NCBI RefSeq assembly: GCF_027922005.1
Contig: NZ_BSEV01000006.1
Span: forward strand, 62,001-126,000
Direction of reading: 5' to 3'
DNA: 64,000 nt
From: Streptosporangium carneum
Lineage (GTDB): Bacteria; Actinomycetota; Actinomycetes; Streptosporangiales; Streptosporangiaceae
Below are positions 16,284 to 25,249 of this stretch, piece after piece. The notes beneath the pieces are model-generated. The model was not told the DNA's origin. It searched no databases and was given only the letters and a program-made list of their open reading frames with translations. Numbering within the stretch: the first letter of the stretch is position 1; the number at the start of each line of letters is the position of its first letter. The position numbers and the translations under genes are program-made.

Positions 16284-17096
16284 TCACTTCGATCCGGTGA
16301 AGGCGATCCCCTGGATGAGCTGCCTCTGCAGCACGACGAAGACCACGATGATCGGCAGGGTCGCCATCAGCGAGCCCGCCATGAGCACCGGGTACTCGGT
16401 GACGTGCTCCCCGTGGAGGGCGGCCAGTCCCGCCGACAGCGTCATCTTCTCCGGGTCGGTGTTGACCACCAGCGGCCACATCAGGTCCTTCCACGACCAC
16501 AGCACGGTCAGCACGCCGAAGGCGAGCAGTCCCGGCCTGGCCAGCGGCAGCATCACACTCCAGAAGATCCGCAACGGGTTCGCGCCGTCGAGCCTGGCCG
16601 CCTCCTCGATCTCGTCCGGCAGCCCCATGAAGAACTGCCTCAGCATGAAGGTCCCGAACGCGCTGAACATGCCCGGCAGGAAGAGACCCGGCAGGGTGTT
16701 CAGCAGGTCGAGCCCCTTGATGATCTGGTACTGCGGGATCAGGAAGAGCTGGTCCGGGACCATCAGCACGGAGAGCAGCAGCACGAAGATGACGTTCCTG
16801 CCGGGAAAGCGCAGCCGGGCGAACGCGTAGGCGGCCAGCGAGCAGAACAGCAGCTGGGCCAGGGTCCGCACGACGGTCATCACCACCGTGTTGCCGAACT
16901 GCTGGACGAAGGGCGTGCTGTCCAGCACCCGGGTGAAGTTCGACCACTCGAAGGACGGGATCCACGTCGGCGGCACCCGCGTCGACTCGGTGAAGGTCTT
17001 CAGCGAGGTGAGCACCTCCCAGAAGAACGGGACCACCATCGCCGCGGCCCCGACGGCGAGCACCAGGTGCACCGGCCAGAGGCGACCGTTACGCAT
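16284..17096 (-). CDS. Carbohydrate ABC transporter permease, MalG type
   Basis: 270-residue inner permease with six predicted helices. The EAA loop reads EEAARLDGANPLRIFWSVMLPLARP, the contact site for the ATPase. The N-terminal FWEVLTSLKTFTESTRVPPTWIP segment is usual for MalG-like subunits. The ATG overlaps the end of the partner permease by 8 bp. No ATP-binding subunit is in the operon, so a shared MsiK-like ATPase elsewhere must power it (known for actinomycete sugar porters). Confidence 0.92.
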   Translation of the reverse strand: MRNGRLWPVHLVLAVGAAAMVVPFFWEVLTSLKTFTESTRVPPTWIPSFEWSNFTRVLDSTPFVQQFGNTVVMTVVRTLAQLLFCSLAAYAFARLRFPGRNVIFVLLLSVLMVPDQLFLIPQYQIIKGLDLLNTLPGLFLPGMFSAFGTFMLRQFFMGLPDEIEEAARLDGANPLRIFWSVMLPLARPGLLAFGVLTVLWSWKDLMWPLVVNTDPEKMTLSAGLAALHGEHVTEYPVLMAGSLMATLPIIVVFVVLQRQLIQGIAFTGSK

Positions 17097-18027
17097 AGTG
17101 CACCCACCTTCTCTGCAGGCGGAACTGGACCGCCGTGATCGCCAGGGTGATCGCCATGAGCACGACCGCGATCGCCGCGCCGTACCCCTTGGCGCCCTCC
17201 TCGAAGGCCTTGTTGTAGAACAGCAGCACGATCGTCTTGTTGTCCGCCCAGGCGGGGCTGTTCTTGCCGAACATCAGGTAGAGCAGGTCGAACATCTGCA
17301 GGCCGTACATCACCATCAGGACGCCGGAGAAGAACACGGTCGGGGTCAGCAGCGGCAGGGTGATCCGGAAGAACTGCCGGAACCGTCCCGCGCCGTCGAT
17401 GGCCGCCGCCTCGTAGAGGTGGCCGGGGATGCCCTGCAGGCCCGCCATGAAGATCACCGTGAAGTAGCCGAGATACGTCCAGACGAAGACGACCATCACG
17501 GCGTAGAGCGCGGTCGACGGGTCGGAGATCCAGGACCTTCCCGTGACGCCCACCAGGGAGAGCAGGTAGTTGATCAGGCCGTACTCGCCGTTGTAGAGCC
17601 AGCGCCAGATCAGCGCCACGGCCGCGGGCATGGTGACCACCGGCAGGAAGTACAGCGTGCGGTAGAACGAGACCAGCCGCAGGCCCCTGGTGTTGAGCAG
17701 GGCCGCCACCGCGATCGAGACCGGGATGACCAGCAGGCCGAACGCGGCGACCAGGAAGGTGTTCCACAGCGCCTTGCCGACCTCGGGGTCCCGCAGGAGG
17801 GTGGCGTAGTTGTCCAGCCCCACCCAGGAACTGTCGCCGAAGAGCGTCCACTCGGTGAAGCTGTAGTAGACGGACTGCAGGACGGGCCACAGGTAGAACA
17901 CGCCGAGGCCGAGGGTGAGCGGCGCGATCATCAGGTAGCCCCAGAACCACTCGCGGTCGCGCAGTCGCGTGCGGGTCGCGGGGCGGGCGGCCGCCCCCTC
18001 CACGGCCGCCCTCTCCACGACGCTCAC
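17089..18027 (-). CDS. Sugar ABC transporter permease, MalF type
   Basis: 312-residue permease. The GTG start (18025-18027) overlaps the stop of the binding-protein gene as GTGA. Typical features: WFWGYLMIAPLTLGLGVFYLWPVLQSVYYSFTEW at the first helix, a periplasmic loop with GLDNYATLLRDPEV, and the EAA loop YEAAAIDGAGRFRQFFRITLPLLTP. It pairs with the downstream MalG-like subunit. A longer open frame upstream runs across the binding-protein gene and is a shadow. Confidence 0.92.
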   Translation of the reverse strand: MSVVERAAVEGAAARPATRTRLRDREWFWGYLMIAPLTLGLGVFYLWPVLQSVYYSFTEWTLFGDSSWVGLDNYATLLRDPEVGKALWNTFLVAAFGLLVIPVSIAVAALLNTRGLRLVSFYRTLYFLPVVTMPAAVALIWRWLYNGEYGLINYLLSLVGVTGRSWISDPSTALYAVMVVFVWTYLGYFTVIFMAGLQGIPGHLYEAAAIDGAGRFRQFFRITLPLLTPTVFFSGVLMVMYGLQMFDLLYLMFGKNSPAWADNKTIVLLFYNKAFEEGAKGYGAAIAVVLMAITLAITAVQFRLQRRWVHYA

Positions 18028-19283
18028 TCCTTGGCCAGCGCGTCGTTCATGAACGCGGCCAGTTCCTTGGCCGTCGCGTCGAGGTCCTTGGTCCCGGCGA
18101 AGGCCTGGGCGATGAGCTCGGTCTCCTTGGTGGACCAGACGGCGGTGTTCATCGACCTCGGGTACGGCACCGCGTCCGGCACCTGGTCGATGAAGGACTG
18201 GAGCCTGAGCTTGGGCATGGACTTCACCCAGGTGTCCTGGAGTCCGTCGTAGGCGGGGATGACGGTCCCGGTCTCCGCCTGGATCCTGTTGGCCTGCTCG
18301 CCGCCGAGGAACTTGACGAACTCCCAGGCCTCGTCGGGGTGCTCGGACTTGGCGTAGACCACGTTGGCGAGGCCGTGGATGATCACGCCCTTGCCCTTGG
18401 GGCCCGAGGGCAGCGGGGCGACGTCGACGTTGAGCCCCTCGGTCTGGTTGTAGGCGATGGCGTCGTAGGAGCCGTCGGAGAACATGGCGACCTTGCCGTT
18501 CTGGAACATCTGGATGGGGTCGGTGTCCTCGAGCTGCTGGATGGTCGGGGAGGACTTGTCCTTGTTGATGATGTCCACCCAGAAACGCAGGCCCTCGACG
18601 GTGGCCGGGTCGTCGAACCCGGACTTCCTGCCGTCCGGGGAGATGACGTGCCCGCCGGCCTGGTAGATCGTGTTGTAGTAGACCTCCTGGGACCAGGCGG
18701 GGGCGGCGATGCCGTACACGCCCTTTTCGGGGTCGGTGAGCTTCTTGGCCGCGTCGCGGACGTCCTCCCACGTCCAGGAGGCGTCGGGATACTTCACCCC
18801 GGCCTTGTCGAACAGGTCCTTGTTGTAGAACAGGCCGACGGTGTCGTAGTCCTTGGGGACGCCGTACTGCTTGCCCTCGAGGGTGTAGAGCTCGTTGAGG
18901 GAGGCGGGGAACTTCGAGGTGTCGAAGCCGTCCTTGGCGATCCGGTCCGACAGCGGCAGCAGTGCGCCCTGGGAGGCCCACAGGCCGACCCTGGGGCCGT
19001 TCATCCAGAACACGTCGGGGGCGCTGCCGCCCGCGGCCGAGGTCTGCAGTTTGGTCCAGTAGTCCTTGGAACCCGGGGTCAGCTCGACCTTGACCGTGAT
19101 GCCGGGGTGGGTCCTGCCGAACTCCTGGGCGATCTTCTCCATCGCGGGCTTCTGGTTCTTGTCCCAGATGCCGTAGCTGAGCGTGACCTTGTCTCCGGAG
19201 TCCCCACTGTCTGAGGAGGAGCATCCCGCGGCGCCTGTCACGAGCGCGCCGGCGCAGATGAGCGCCCACACCTTCTTGCTCAT
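18024..19283 (-). CDS. Extracellular sugar-binding lipoprotein of ABC transporter
   Basis: 419-residue lipoprotein. The signal peptide MSKKVWALICAGALVTGAAG ends at a lipobox Cys21, followed by a Ser/Asp-rich linker (SSSDSGDSGDK). The body resembles family 1 solute-binding proteins: SYGIWDKNQKPAMEKIAQEF, PDVFWMNGPRVGLWASQGALLPL, and NGKVAMFSDGSYD. It is first in a three-gene operon. Divergent from a Gfo/Idh dehydrogenase that may process the imported sugar. Sugar identity unknown. Confidence 0.9.
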   Translation of the reverse strand: MSKKVWALICAGALVTGAAGCSSSDSGDSGDKVTLSYGIWDKNQKPAMEKIAQEFGRTHPGITVKVELTPGSKDYWTKLQTSAAGGSAPDVFWMNGPRVGLWASQGALLPLSDRIAKDGFDTSKFPASLNELYTLEGKQYGVPKDYDTVGLFYNKDLFDKAGVKYPDASWTWEDVRDAAKKLTDPEKGVYGIAAPAWSQEVYYNTIYQAGGHVISPDGRKSGFDDPATVEGLRFWVDIINKDKSSPTIQQLEDTDPIQMFQNGKVAMFSDGSYDAIAYNQTEGLNVDVAPLPSGPKGKGVIIHGLANVVYAKSEHPDEAWEFVKFLGGEQANRIQAETGTVIPAYDGLQDTWVKSMPKLRLQSFIDQVPDAVPYPRSMNTAVWSTKETELIAQAFAGTKDLDATAKELAAFMNDALAKE

Positions 19284-19332
19284 CTCGTCCCTTATCTGTC
19301 GAGCTGTACGAGTGAGTACGGAGGCTAGCGCT

Positions 19333-19359
19333 CATTTATGAAAATAACTAGGGTAAATG
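19333..19359. promoter_or_regulatory. Candidate operator between sugar operon and Gfo/Idh gene
   Basis: CATTTA (19333-19338) and TAAATG (19354-19359) form an inverted repeat with a 15-nt AT-rich spacer holding TATGAAAATAAC. A TATGAAA string also occurs upstream of the nearby ROK gene (about 21770-21776 on the minus strand), hinting that the ROK protein controls both. Weak evidence. Confidence 0.35.
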
Positions 19360-19389
19360 GCGCAGAAGTGAGCAGAGCAAGGAGCGACT

Positions 19390-20562
19390 GTGACGAACGA
19401 CCTCCGCATCGGAGTTGCGGGATACGGCCTGAGGAGGTCACTGGCCCTGGAGGCCCACCGGCCCGGCGACGGCAGCCGGGTGGTGGCGCTCTGCGACCCC
19501 GATCCGCGGGCGCGACGGCGCGCCCGCGACGAGCTCGGCCCCGGTCTGCGCGAGACGGCGGACTTCGCCGGCCTGCTGGCCGACGACGTGGACGCCGTGA
19601 TGATCCTCACGCCCGACCACACGCACGTCGAGCTGGCCGTCGCCGCGCTGCGGGCGGGCAAGGCGACCCTCGTCGAGAAGCCCCTGGCGATCACGGTCGA
19701 GGACTGCGACCTGATCCTGCGCACCGCCCGCGACCACGCCGCCAGGCTGTACGTGGGGCACAACATGCGTCACATGCCGGTCGTCCGCACCATGCGGCGG
19801 CTGATCCTGGAGGGGGCGATCGGCGAGGTCAGGGCCGTGTGGTGCCGCCACTTCGTCGGGCACGGCGGCGACTACTACTTCAAGGACTGGCACGCCGACC
19901 GGCGCAACACCACCGGGCTGCTGCTGCAGAAGGGCGCCCACGACATCGACGTGATCCACTGGCTGGCGGGATCGAGGACCTCGCTGGTCACGGGCATGGG
20001 TGGGCTGACGGTCTACGGACGGGTCACCGACCGCTCCGAGGACCTGCCCGCCGACTGGTTCAGCCCCTCGACCAACTGGCCGCCGTTGGCCCAGCGCGGC
20101 CTGAACCCCGTGGTCGACGTCGAGGACCTCTCCATGATGCAGATGCGCCTGGAGAACGGCGTCTACGCCAGCTACGAGCAGTGCCACTTCACCCCGGACT
20201 ACTGGCGTAACTACACCGTCATCGGCACGGCGGGCCGGCTGGAGAACTTCGGCGACCACGGGGAGAACGCCGTCGTGCGGGTCTGGAACGGCGGCAGGCG
20301 GGACTACGACCCGGAGGGCGACCTCCAGGTGCCGGTCACCGTCGGGGTCGGCGGCCACGGCGGCGCGGACGAGGGGCTGATCACGGAGTTCGTCCGCTTC
20401 GCCGCCGAGGGCGGCCGGACCGACACCTCCCCCGTGGCGGCGCGGGACAGCATCGCGGCGGGCGTGCACGCCACGCTGTCCCTGCGTGACGGCTCGACCC
20501 CCCGCCAGGTGCCCCCGGTCGACCCCGACCTGGCCGCCTACTTCGCCGCGGGACAGGTCTGA
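19390..20562 (+). CDS. Gfo/Idh/MocA family oxidoreductase
   Basis: 390-residue NAD(P)-dependent sugar dehydrogenase-like protein. The Rossmann start is LRIGVAGYGLRRSLALEAHRP, followed by VALCDPD, the DAVMILTPDHTHVELAVAALRAGKATLVEKPLA signature with the EKP lysine, and VGHNMRHMPVVRTMRRLI. The catalytic GAHDIDVIHWLAG motif is present. The GTG start has AAGGAG 5 nt upstream. Divergent from the sugar ABC operon, so it probably oxidises an imported sugar or cyclitol (inference from context). Confidence 0.9.
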   Translation: MTNDLRIGVAGYGLRRSLALEAHRPGDGSRVVALCDPDPRARRRARDELGPGLRETADFAGLLADDVDAVMILTPDHTHVELAVAALRAGKATLVEKPLAITVEDCDLILRTARDHAARLYVGHNMRHMPVVRTMRRLILEGAIGEVRAVWCRHFVGHGGDYYFKDWHADRRNTTGLLLQKGAHDIDVIHWLAGSRTSLVTGMGGLTVYGRVTDRSEDLPADWFSPSTNWPPLAQRGLNPVVDVEDLSMMQMRLENGVYASYEQCHFTPDYWRNYTVIGTAGRLENFGDHGENAVVRVWNGGRRDYDPEGDLQVPVTVGVGGHGGADEGLITEFVRFAAEGGRTDTSPVAARDSIAAGVHATLSLRDGSTPRQVPPVDPDLAAYFAAGQV

Positions 20563-20580
20563 CCCTCACTCCCGCCCGGG

Positions 20581-21711
20581 TCACAGGGCCTGGGTGAACA
20601 GCGTCCTGTCGAGGTGGTCGAGGGCCAGGCGGACCGCGCCGAGCGCCACGGACTCGTTGCCGAGCCGGGAGGCCACGACCTCGGGCGGATACAGGGTGAC
20701 GCGGTTCAGGTGCCGCTGGATGGGCTCGACGAGCAGCGCCCCCGCCTGGGACAAGCCGCCGCCGACCACGACCAGCTCGGGATCGAGCGGGTTGACGATG
20801 GTGACGAGCCCCTCGGCCAGGCGGGTGGCGAACGCCTCGACCGCGCGGGCGGCGGCCTCGTCCCCCGCCCGTGCCCTGCCGACGGCGAACTCGGCCGCCC
20901 GCCCGGGAGAGCGCAGCTCTCCGGGGTCGGCCGACATGGCGTAGTCGATCACGTTCCGGAAGGCCAGCCGGTAGCCGCTCGACTGGTCGCCGATCTCCCC
21001 CGAGGCCGCGTGGCTGCCCCGGTGCAACCGGCCGCCGATCAGCAGGCCGAGACCGATCCTGTTGCCGGTGAACAGGTAGACGACGTCCCGGTACCCGGCG
21101 GCGACGCCCCGCCAGTGCTCGGCGAGCACGGCCAGGCGCATGTCGTTCTCCACCAGGATCGGCACCGGGATCAGACCGGCCAGCTCCGCCTGGAGGTGCA
21201 CCCCGGTCCACTCGGGGATGGCCACGCTCTTGACCACTCGTCCCGTCTCGTCGACGACCCCGGTGGTGCCGACCACGACCGCGGCCAGCTTCGCCCTGTC
21301 GACGACGCTCTCCTCGACGAGCGCGGCGACGGCCCCGATCCGATCGGCCTGCGGCATGTCCGGGGAGACCGCGACCCTGCGCGTGGCGAGGATCTCCCCG
21401 TTGAGGTCGGCGGTCACCGCGAGCAGCTTGTAGCCGCCGACGTCCACGCCGATCACGTGGCCCGCCGAGCCGTGGAAGCGGAAGCGCCTGGCGGGCCTGC
21501 CGCGCTGCCGGTCCGCGGGCCCCCCGTCGCACTCCTCCGCCCACTCCTTGGCGAGCAGGTCCTCCACGATCCCCTCCGCGGTCGGCCGGGAGACCCGTGC
21601 CGCCCTGGCCAGCTCGGTGAGGGTCACGACCTCCCCGCCGCGCAGGATGCGCAGGATCGCCGCCGAGTTCAACCTGCGAAGCAGGGACGCGTCGCCGCTC
21701 TCCTGTCTCAT
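20581..21711 (-). CDS. ROK family transcriptional regulator
   Basis: 376-residue regulator: N-terminal winged helix (LNSAAILRILRGGEVVTLTELARAARVSRPTAEGIVEDLL) and a ROK/actin-fold domain (GVDVGGYKLLAVTADLNGEILATRR, VVVGTTGVVDETGRV, ELVVVGGGLSQAG). The usual zinc motif of ROK kinases (GHxx...CxCGxxGC) is missing; the segment reads SGEIGDQSSGYRLAFRN, so it is not a sugar kinase. It lies 18 bp past the end of the convergent Gfo/Idh gene and probably regulates that gene and the ABC operon. Confidence 0.88.
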   Translation of the reverse strand: MRQESGDASLLRRLNSAAILRILRGGEVVTLTELARAARVSRPTAEGIVEDLLAKEWAEECDGGPADRQRGRPARRFRFHGSAGHVIGVDVGGYKLLAVTADLNGEILATRRVAVSPDMPQADRIGAVAALVEESVVDRAKLAAVVVGTTGVVDETGRVVKSVAIPEWTGVHLQAELAGLIPVPILVENDMRLAVLAEHWRGVAAGYRDVVYLFTGNRIGLGLLIGGRLHRGSHAASGEIGDQSSGYRLAFRNVIDYAMSADPGELRSPGRAAEFAVGRARAGDEAAARAVEAFATRLAEGLVTIVNPLDPELVVVGGGLSQAGALLVEPIQRHLNRVTLYPPEVVASRLGNESVALGAVRLALDHLDRTLFTQAL

Positions 21712-21871
21712 CGCACCCCTTCGCCTCGCTCGGAACCCCTGTGACGGGACTACCCTACTTAAACAAGAGTCTTTCATATTTACTGCCAAGCACCCCGGTT
21801 TGGGGACATGAGAAGATGAAGATCCGGTTGGCCGGAGCGTTGGATCGCCCGTCCAGATCCAGGAGGTCCGT

Positions 21872-22066
21872 ATGTCTGACGTCACACCGGAACCCGAGAG
21901 TTCCGAGGACGAGCTGAAGCGCAAGTTCCGCGAAGCTCTGGAGCGCAAGAAGCTCGCCCAGAACGAGGCGGCCGCCGGAGGCAAGGGGAAGGGCTCCTCG
22001 AAGATCCACGGCGCCCACGGCCCGGTCGGCGGCAAGCGCTCCTTCCGCCGTAAGAGCGGCGGCTGA
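21872..22066 (+). CDS. DUF5302 domain-containing protein
   Basis: 64-residue acidic-then-basic protein: [24 protein letters not shown] forms an amphipathic helix and the C-terminus ([20 protein letters not shown]) is Gly/Arg/Lys-rich. This is the layout of the actinobacterial DUF5302 family, small proteins of unknown function that recur before hairpin terminators. Strong AGGAGGT Shine-Dalgarno 5 nt before the ATG. Followed by a 15-bp hairpin terminator. Confidence 0.85.
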   Translation: MSDVTPEPESSEDELKRKFREALERKKLAQNEAAAGGKGKGSSKIHGAHGPVGGKRSFRRKSGG

Positions 22067-22092
22067 GCGGCGCTCCGGCGCCGTCGTCGCGC

Positions 22093-22124
22093 CGTGCTGT
22101 CTCCGCGTCCGCGGAGACAGCACG
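22093..22124. terminator. Strong bidirectional terminator
   Basis: 15-bp perfect stem (CGTGCTGTCTCCGCG paired with its complement) around a TC centre, between the convergent DUF5302 and response-regulator genes. Confidence 0.85.
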
Positions 22125-22171
22125 TGCCGAAGACAGAACCATCCAGACCAGGGCGGCTCCGGGCGGAAGCT

Positions 22172-22864
22172 TTAGAGCAGCCCGTGGTCACGGGCGTAGA
22201 TGGCCGCCTGGGTCCGGTCCCGCAGACCGAGCCTGCCGAGGATGCGCGAGATGTGGTTCTTGACCGTCCCCTCGCTCAGGAACAGGCGCGAGGCGATCTC
22301 CCTGTTGGTCGAACCGCCCGCGACGAGACGCAGCACCTCGATCTCACGGCCGGTCAACGCGCTGTCGATCTCCTCGCCCTCCCCCGCGGCGGGGGCGGGC
22401 GCCGGTGAGGGACGGCTCGCGCGGGCCAGCATGGACGCCAGGCGTCCGGCCACCGACGAGTCGAGCTGTGTGACGCCGGCGTGGGCCAGGCGGACCGCGT
22501 CGGCCAGGTCCGCCGCGGGCAGGTCCTTCAGGAGATAGCCCGTCGCGCCCGCCGCGAGCGCCCTGACGATGTACTCCTCGTCGTCGAAGGTGGTCAGCAT
22601 GACGATCCGGCAGCGCGGCATCCGTCCGCGCAGGATCGTCACCGCCTCGACGCCGTCGACCACCGGCATCCTGACGTCCATGAGGATCACGTCCGGTTCG
22701 AGGGCCAGTGCCCGCTGGACCGCGTCCTCCCCGTCCCTGGCGGTCCCGACCACGGTCAGGCCCGGCTGGATGCCGAGCAGGGACGCTATGCCCTCGCGGA
22801 TGAGCTCCTGGTCGTCGACGACGAGCACCCGCACCGGCTCGCGGGACGCTCTGCTCCCGCTCAT
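22172..22864 (-). CDS. NarL/FixJ-family response regulator
   Basis: 230-residue response regulator. Receiver: acidic pocket VVDDQELIREG, phospho-acceptor Asp63 in ILMDVRMPVVDG, switch residue in MLTTFDDEEY and Lys in YLLKDLPAADL. A Pro/Ala-rich linker precedes the LuxR-type HTH (LTGREIEVLRLVAGGSTNREIASRLFLSEGTVKNHISRIL). Its ATG overlaps the kinase stop as ATGA (22861-22864), so both are made in step. The target genes are unknown. Confidence 0.93.
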   Translation of the reverse strand: MSGSRASREPVRVLVVDDQELIREGIASLLGIQPGLTVVGTARDGEDAVQRALALEPDVILMDVRMPVVDGVEAVTILRGRMPRCRIVMLTTFDDEEYIVRALAAGATGYLLKDLPAADLADAVRLAHAGVTQLDSSVAGRLASMLARASRPSPAPAPAAGEGEEIDSALTGREIEVLRLVAGGSTNREIASRLFLSEGTVKNHISRILGRLGLRDRTQAAIYARDHGLL

Positions 22865-24180
22865 CCGGCCGCCCGCGCCGTACGGCCTGCGGCTCCGAGC
22901 TCCGGGGCGGGTCCGGCCGTGGCCGCCGCGGCTCCGGCCGCGCGGGGGATCGTGACGGTGATCGAGGCGCCGTCCCCCTTGTCGCTCCGGATGCCGACCT
23001 GGCCGCCGAGGAGGCGGGTGCGCTCCCTGATGCCCAGCAGGCCGAACCCCTCCCCCTGCTCCGAGGGGGAGAATCCCCTGCCGTCGTCGGTGACGACGAG
23101 CCGCGCGACCGAGTCGCCGAACGTCACCGAGATCGAGACGTGTTCGGCGTCGCCGTGCCTGCGGGCGTTGGTCAGGCACTCCTGGGTGGCCCGGTAGAGC
23201 GCGACGAGCGCCTCGGCGTGATAGCCGTCCTCCTGGCCGGTGAGATCGAGAGTGATCGTCATACGGCCGTCGCCCGCGTGCCCGACGAGTTCGGCCAGGG
23301 CCTCCGACAGCGAGAAGGGCCGCGTCCCGGCGCGTAACGCGCGCACGGCCTGGCGAACCTCCTCCAGCGCGCGCCTGGCCGACCAACGGGCGTCGGTCAG
23401 CGCCCGGTCCGCGGCGACGCGGTCCAGGTCCCTGAAGGCGGAGGCCTTCTCCAGCTGGATGGAGATCGCGGTGAGGTGATGGCCGAGGCTGTCGTGGATG
23501 TCCCTGGCCACCCTGGTCCGCTCCATCGCGGTCGACAGTTCGGCGACCTGCCCCGCGTACGCCGTCAGCCTGTCGTGGGAGGCCTCCAGTTCCCGCAGGG
23601 TGTGCTCCAGTCGTACCCGCCCCTCCTGCTCGCCGACGGCGACCTGGGCCGTGGAGACGACGAGGATCAGGCCGAGGGCGAACATGAGCAGGTCGGAGAT
23701 GTAGTCGGCCCTGGTGTACCACCCGGGGACCGACAGGGCGAACGCGGCCACCAGCAGCCCGAGGCATGCGACCCCCAGTGCGATGCCCGCCCTTCGCCCG
23801 AAGGCGAAGTACGCCGTGAACGGCACGAGCAGGAACAGTGCCCGGGACAGTCCGGAGCCGTCGAACGCCGTCACCGCGGCGAACAGTGCCAGGCGCGCCG
23901 CGAGCAGCGCGACCGCGACGCCCGCCGGAGGCCGGGCGCCGACACGGCGCCGCTCGACGACGTCGAGGACGAGCAGCGACACGAGGCCGCCGACGAAACC
24001 GGCCATGTGCGTCGGTTCACGGTGCCCCTCGCCCACGACGTCGTAGTAGACGCCGCCCGCGAGCACCGCGGCGTAGAGCGTGAACGAGACCCAGGGCACC
24101 GGCTGCGCGAACGCGGGCTGTCCCGGTCGCCGGGCGGAGGCACGCGGGTCCGCCGCGAACCCGGTCTGCGACGGAGTCAT
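22861..24180 (-). CDS. Sensor histidine kinase, HisKA_3/NarX-like
   Basis: 439-residue membrane kinase. An N-terminal region with five or six hydrophobic helices (about residues 30-180) has no extracellular domain of note. Then comes a coiled-coil linker (ALRELEASHDRLTAYAGQVAEL type) and the dimerisation box RVARDIHDSLGHHLTAISIQLEKA with His229 as phospho-acceptor. The HATPase_c domain has TNARRHGDAEHVSI (N box) and VTDDGRGF (G1). Operon with the response regulator. The signal is unknown. Confidence 0.92.
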   Translation of the reverse strand: MTPSQTGFAADPRASARRPGQPAFAQPVPWVSFTLYAAVLAGGVYYDVVGEGHREPTHMAGFVGGLVSLLVLDVVERRRVGARPPAGVAVALLAARLALFAAVTAFDGSGLSRALFLLVPFTAYFAFGRRAGIALGVACLGLLVAAFALSVPGWYTRADYISDLLMFALGLILVVSTAQVAVGEQEGRVRLEHTLRELEASHDRLTAYAGQVAELSTAMERTRVARDIHDSLGHHLTAISIQLEKASAFRDLDRVAADRALTDARWSARRALEEVRQAVRALRAGTRPFSLSEALAELVGHAGDGRMTITLDLTGQEDGYHAEALVALYRATQECLTNARRHGDAEHVSISVTFGDSVARLVVTDDGRGFSPSEQGEGFGLLGIRERTRLLGGQVGIRSDKGDGASITVTIPRAAGAAAATAGPAPELGAAGRTARAAG

Positions 24181-24497
24181 GTGGGGGCGCCTCCGAACGG
24201 TCGTGCGGCCGAACGGCGGCCGCCTGCGAGCAGATTACGCCGGACAGGGCGCTCCAACGACGGCTCCGGCCTGGTTGACGCCTTTTTGGCCGGACGGCAC
24301 GTGCCCTGTGGCCACGGGCCGTCCCGCGCCGCCGTGACGTACGGACGCCGGAGAGAGAACGCACGGCACTTACGCCCCGCGCGCCGCCGTTCCTACGGTC
24401 GTCTCGTCCGGCACGGACCGCGCCGTCCCGGCCGGTCACCGGATCCGACCAGACACAGAACCAGACACAGAATCAGATACGGAAAAGGGGTTCCCTG
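24181..24497. other. Gene-free divergent control region, 317 bp
   Basis: Separates the histidine kinase from a plus-strand membrane protein gene. Just before the latter is a short direct repeat, ACCAGACACAGAA then CCAGACACAGAAT (about 24448-24473). I see no credible open reading frame and no clear promoter boxes. Confidence 0.5.
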
Positions 24498-25091
24498 ATG
24501 TCTCTCTCCTGGCTGCTGCGCTTCGGCGCGGTCTGCGGGGTCCTCACCGGACTCTCCCTCGGCGTACCCGGCGCGATCGAGGCGTTCACCGGTGAGACGC
24601 TCGGCACGAGCTTCGTGGCGGGCGTCGGGGCCGCCTTCGCCGCACCGGCGCTGACCGCCTTCCACCTGCGCCAGAGCGCCGCTGCGGGACGTCTCGGCGC
24701 GATCGCGTACGCGGTGAACGTCCTGGGTCTCGGCCTGTTCGCCGGTGTGTCGTTCTCGCTGAACCTGGTGGTCTTCTTCCTCGACGGGAGCGTCGCCGCC
24801 GAACTTCTCAGGGGGCCCACGAGGGTGGCCCTGCTCGGCTCCGTCGTGGTCTTCGTCGCGGGCTCCCTGCTGTTCGGCCTCTCCATGCTCAAGGCCGGTG
24901 TCCTGCCCCGCGTGGCCGCCGTGGGGTACGGGCTCAGCCTGCCGCTCCTGGCCCTGCTCGCCCCGCTGCCCGACACCCCGCTGATCAGCGGGATTCACCT
25001 GCTGGCCTGCGCGTCCCTGATCTGGCTCTCCCTGGCGACGTGGTCGCGGTCCGGGGAGCCGGGTGTGGTCTCTCCCGCGGTGCCCGCGTGA
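24498..25091 (+). CDS. Hypothetical multi-pass membrane protein
   Basis: 197-residue protein with about six hydrophobic helices (for example LRFGAVCGVLTGLSLGVPGAI, LGLGLFAGVSFSLNLVVFFL, VALLGSVVVFVAGSLLFGL, VGYGLSLPLLALLAPL). I do not recognise a family; the pattern resembles small DUF4386-like or unassigned actinobacterial membrane proteins. An AAAAGGGG Shine-Dalgarno precedes the ATG. Divergent from the histidine kinase and possibly under the same two-component system (inference from position only). Confidence 0.65.
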   Translation: MSLSWLLRFGAVCGVLTGLSLGVPGAIEAFTGETLGTSFVAGVGAAFAAPALTAFHLRQSAAAGRLGAIAYAVNVLGLGLFAGVSFSLNLVVFFLDGSVAAELLRGPTRVALLGSVVVFVAGSLLFGLSMLKAGVLPRVAAVGYGLSLPLLALLAPLPDTPLISGIHLLACASLIWLSLATWSRSGEPGVVSPAVPA

Positions 25092-25140
25092 CCGCGGCGG
25101 GCGCCCCGGCCCGCCCGTCGTTCCCGCCTCGCCCCGAGCC

Positions 25141-25176
25141 GTGAAGGACACCGTGAAGGACACCGTGAAGGGCATG
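25141..25176 (+). repeat. 12-bp tandem repeat, three copies
   Basis: GTGAAGGACACC occurs twice, then GTGAAGGGCATG and a fourth partial GTGAAACGC. In one frame it reads VKDT-VKDT-VKGM-VKRR and reaches TAG at 25201, giving a 20-codon GTG-started ORF. It could be a tiny amphipathic peptide or simply replication slippage. Confidence 0.6.
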
Positions 25177-25249
25177 GTGAAACGCCGGGTGCGGGGCCCG
25201 TAGGGTGGTAGTCGCTGTTCCCAGACGGCTCCGTTCACGAGGGAGGGCG

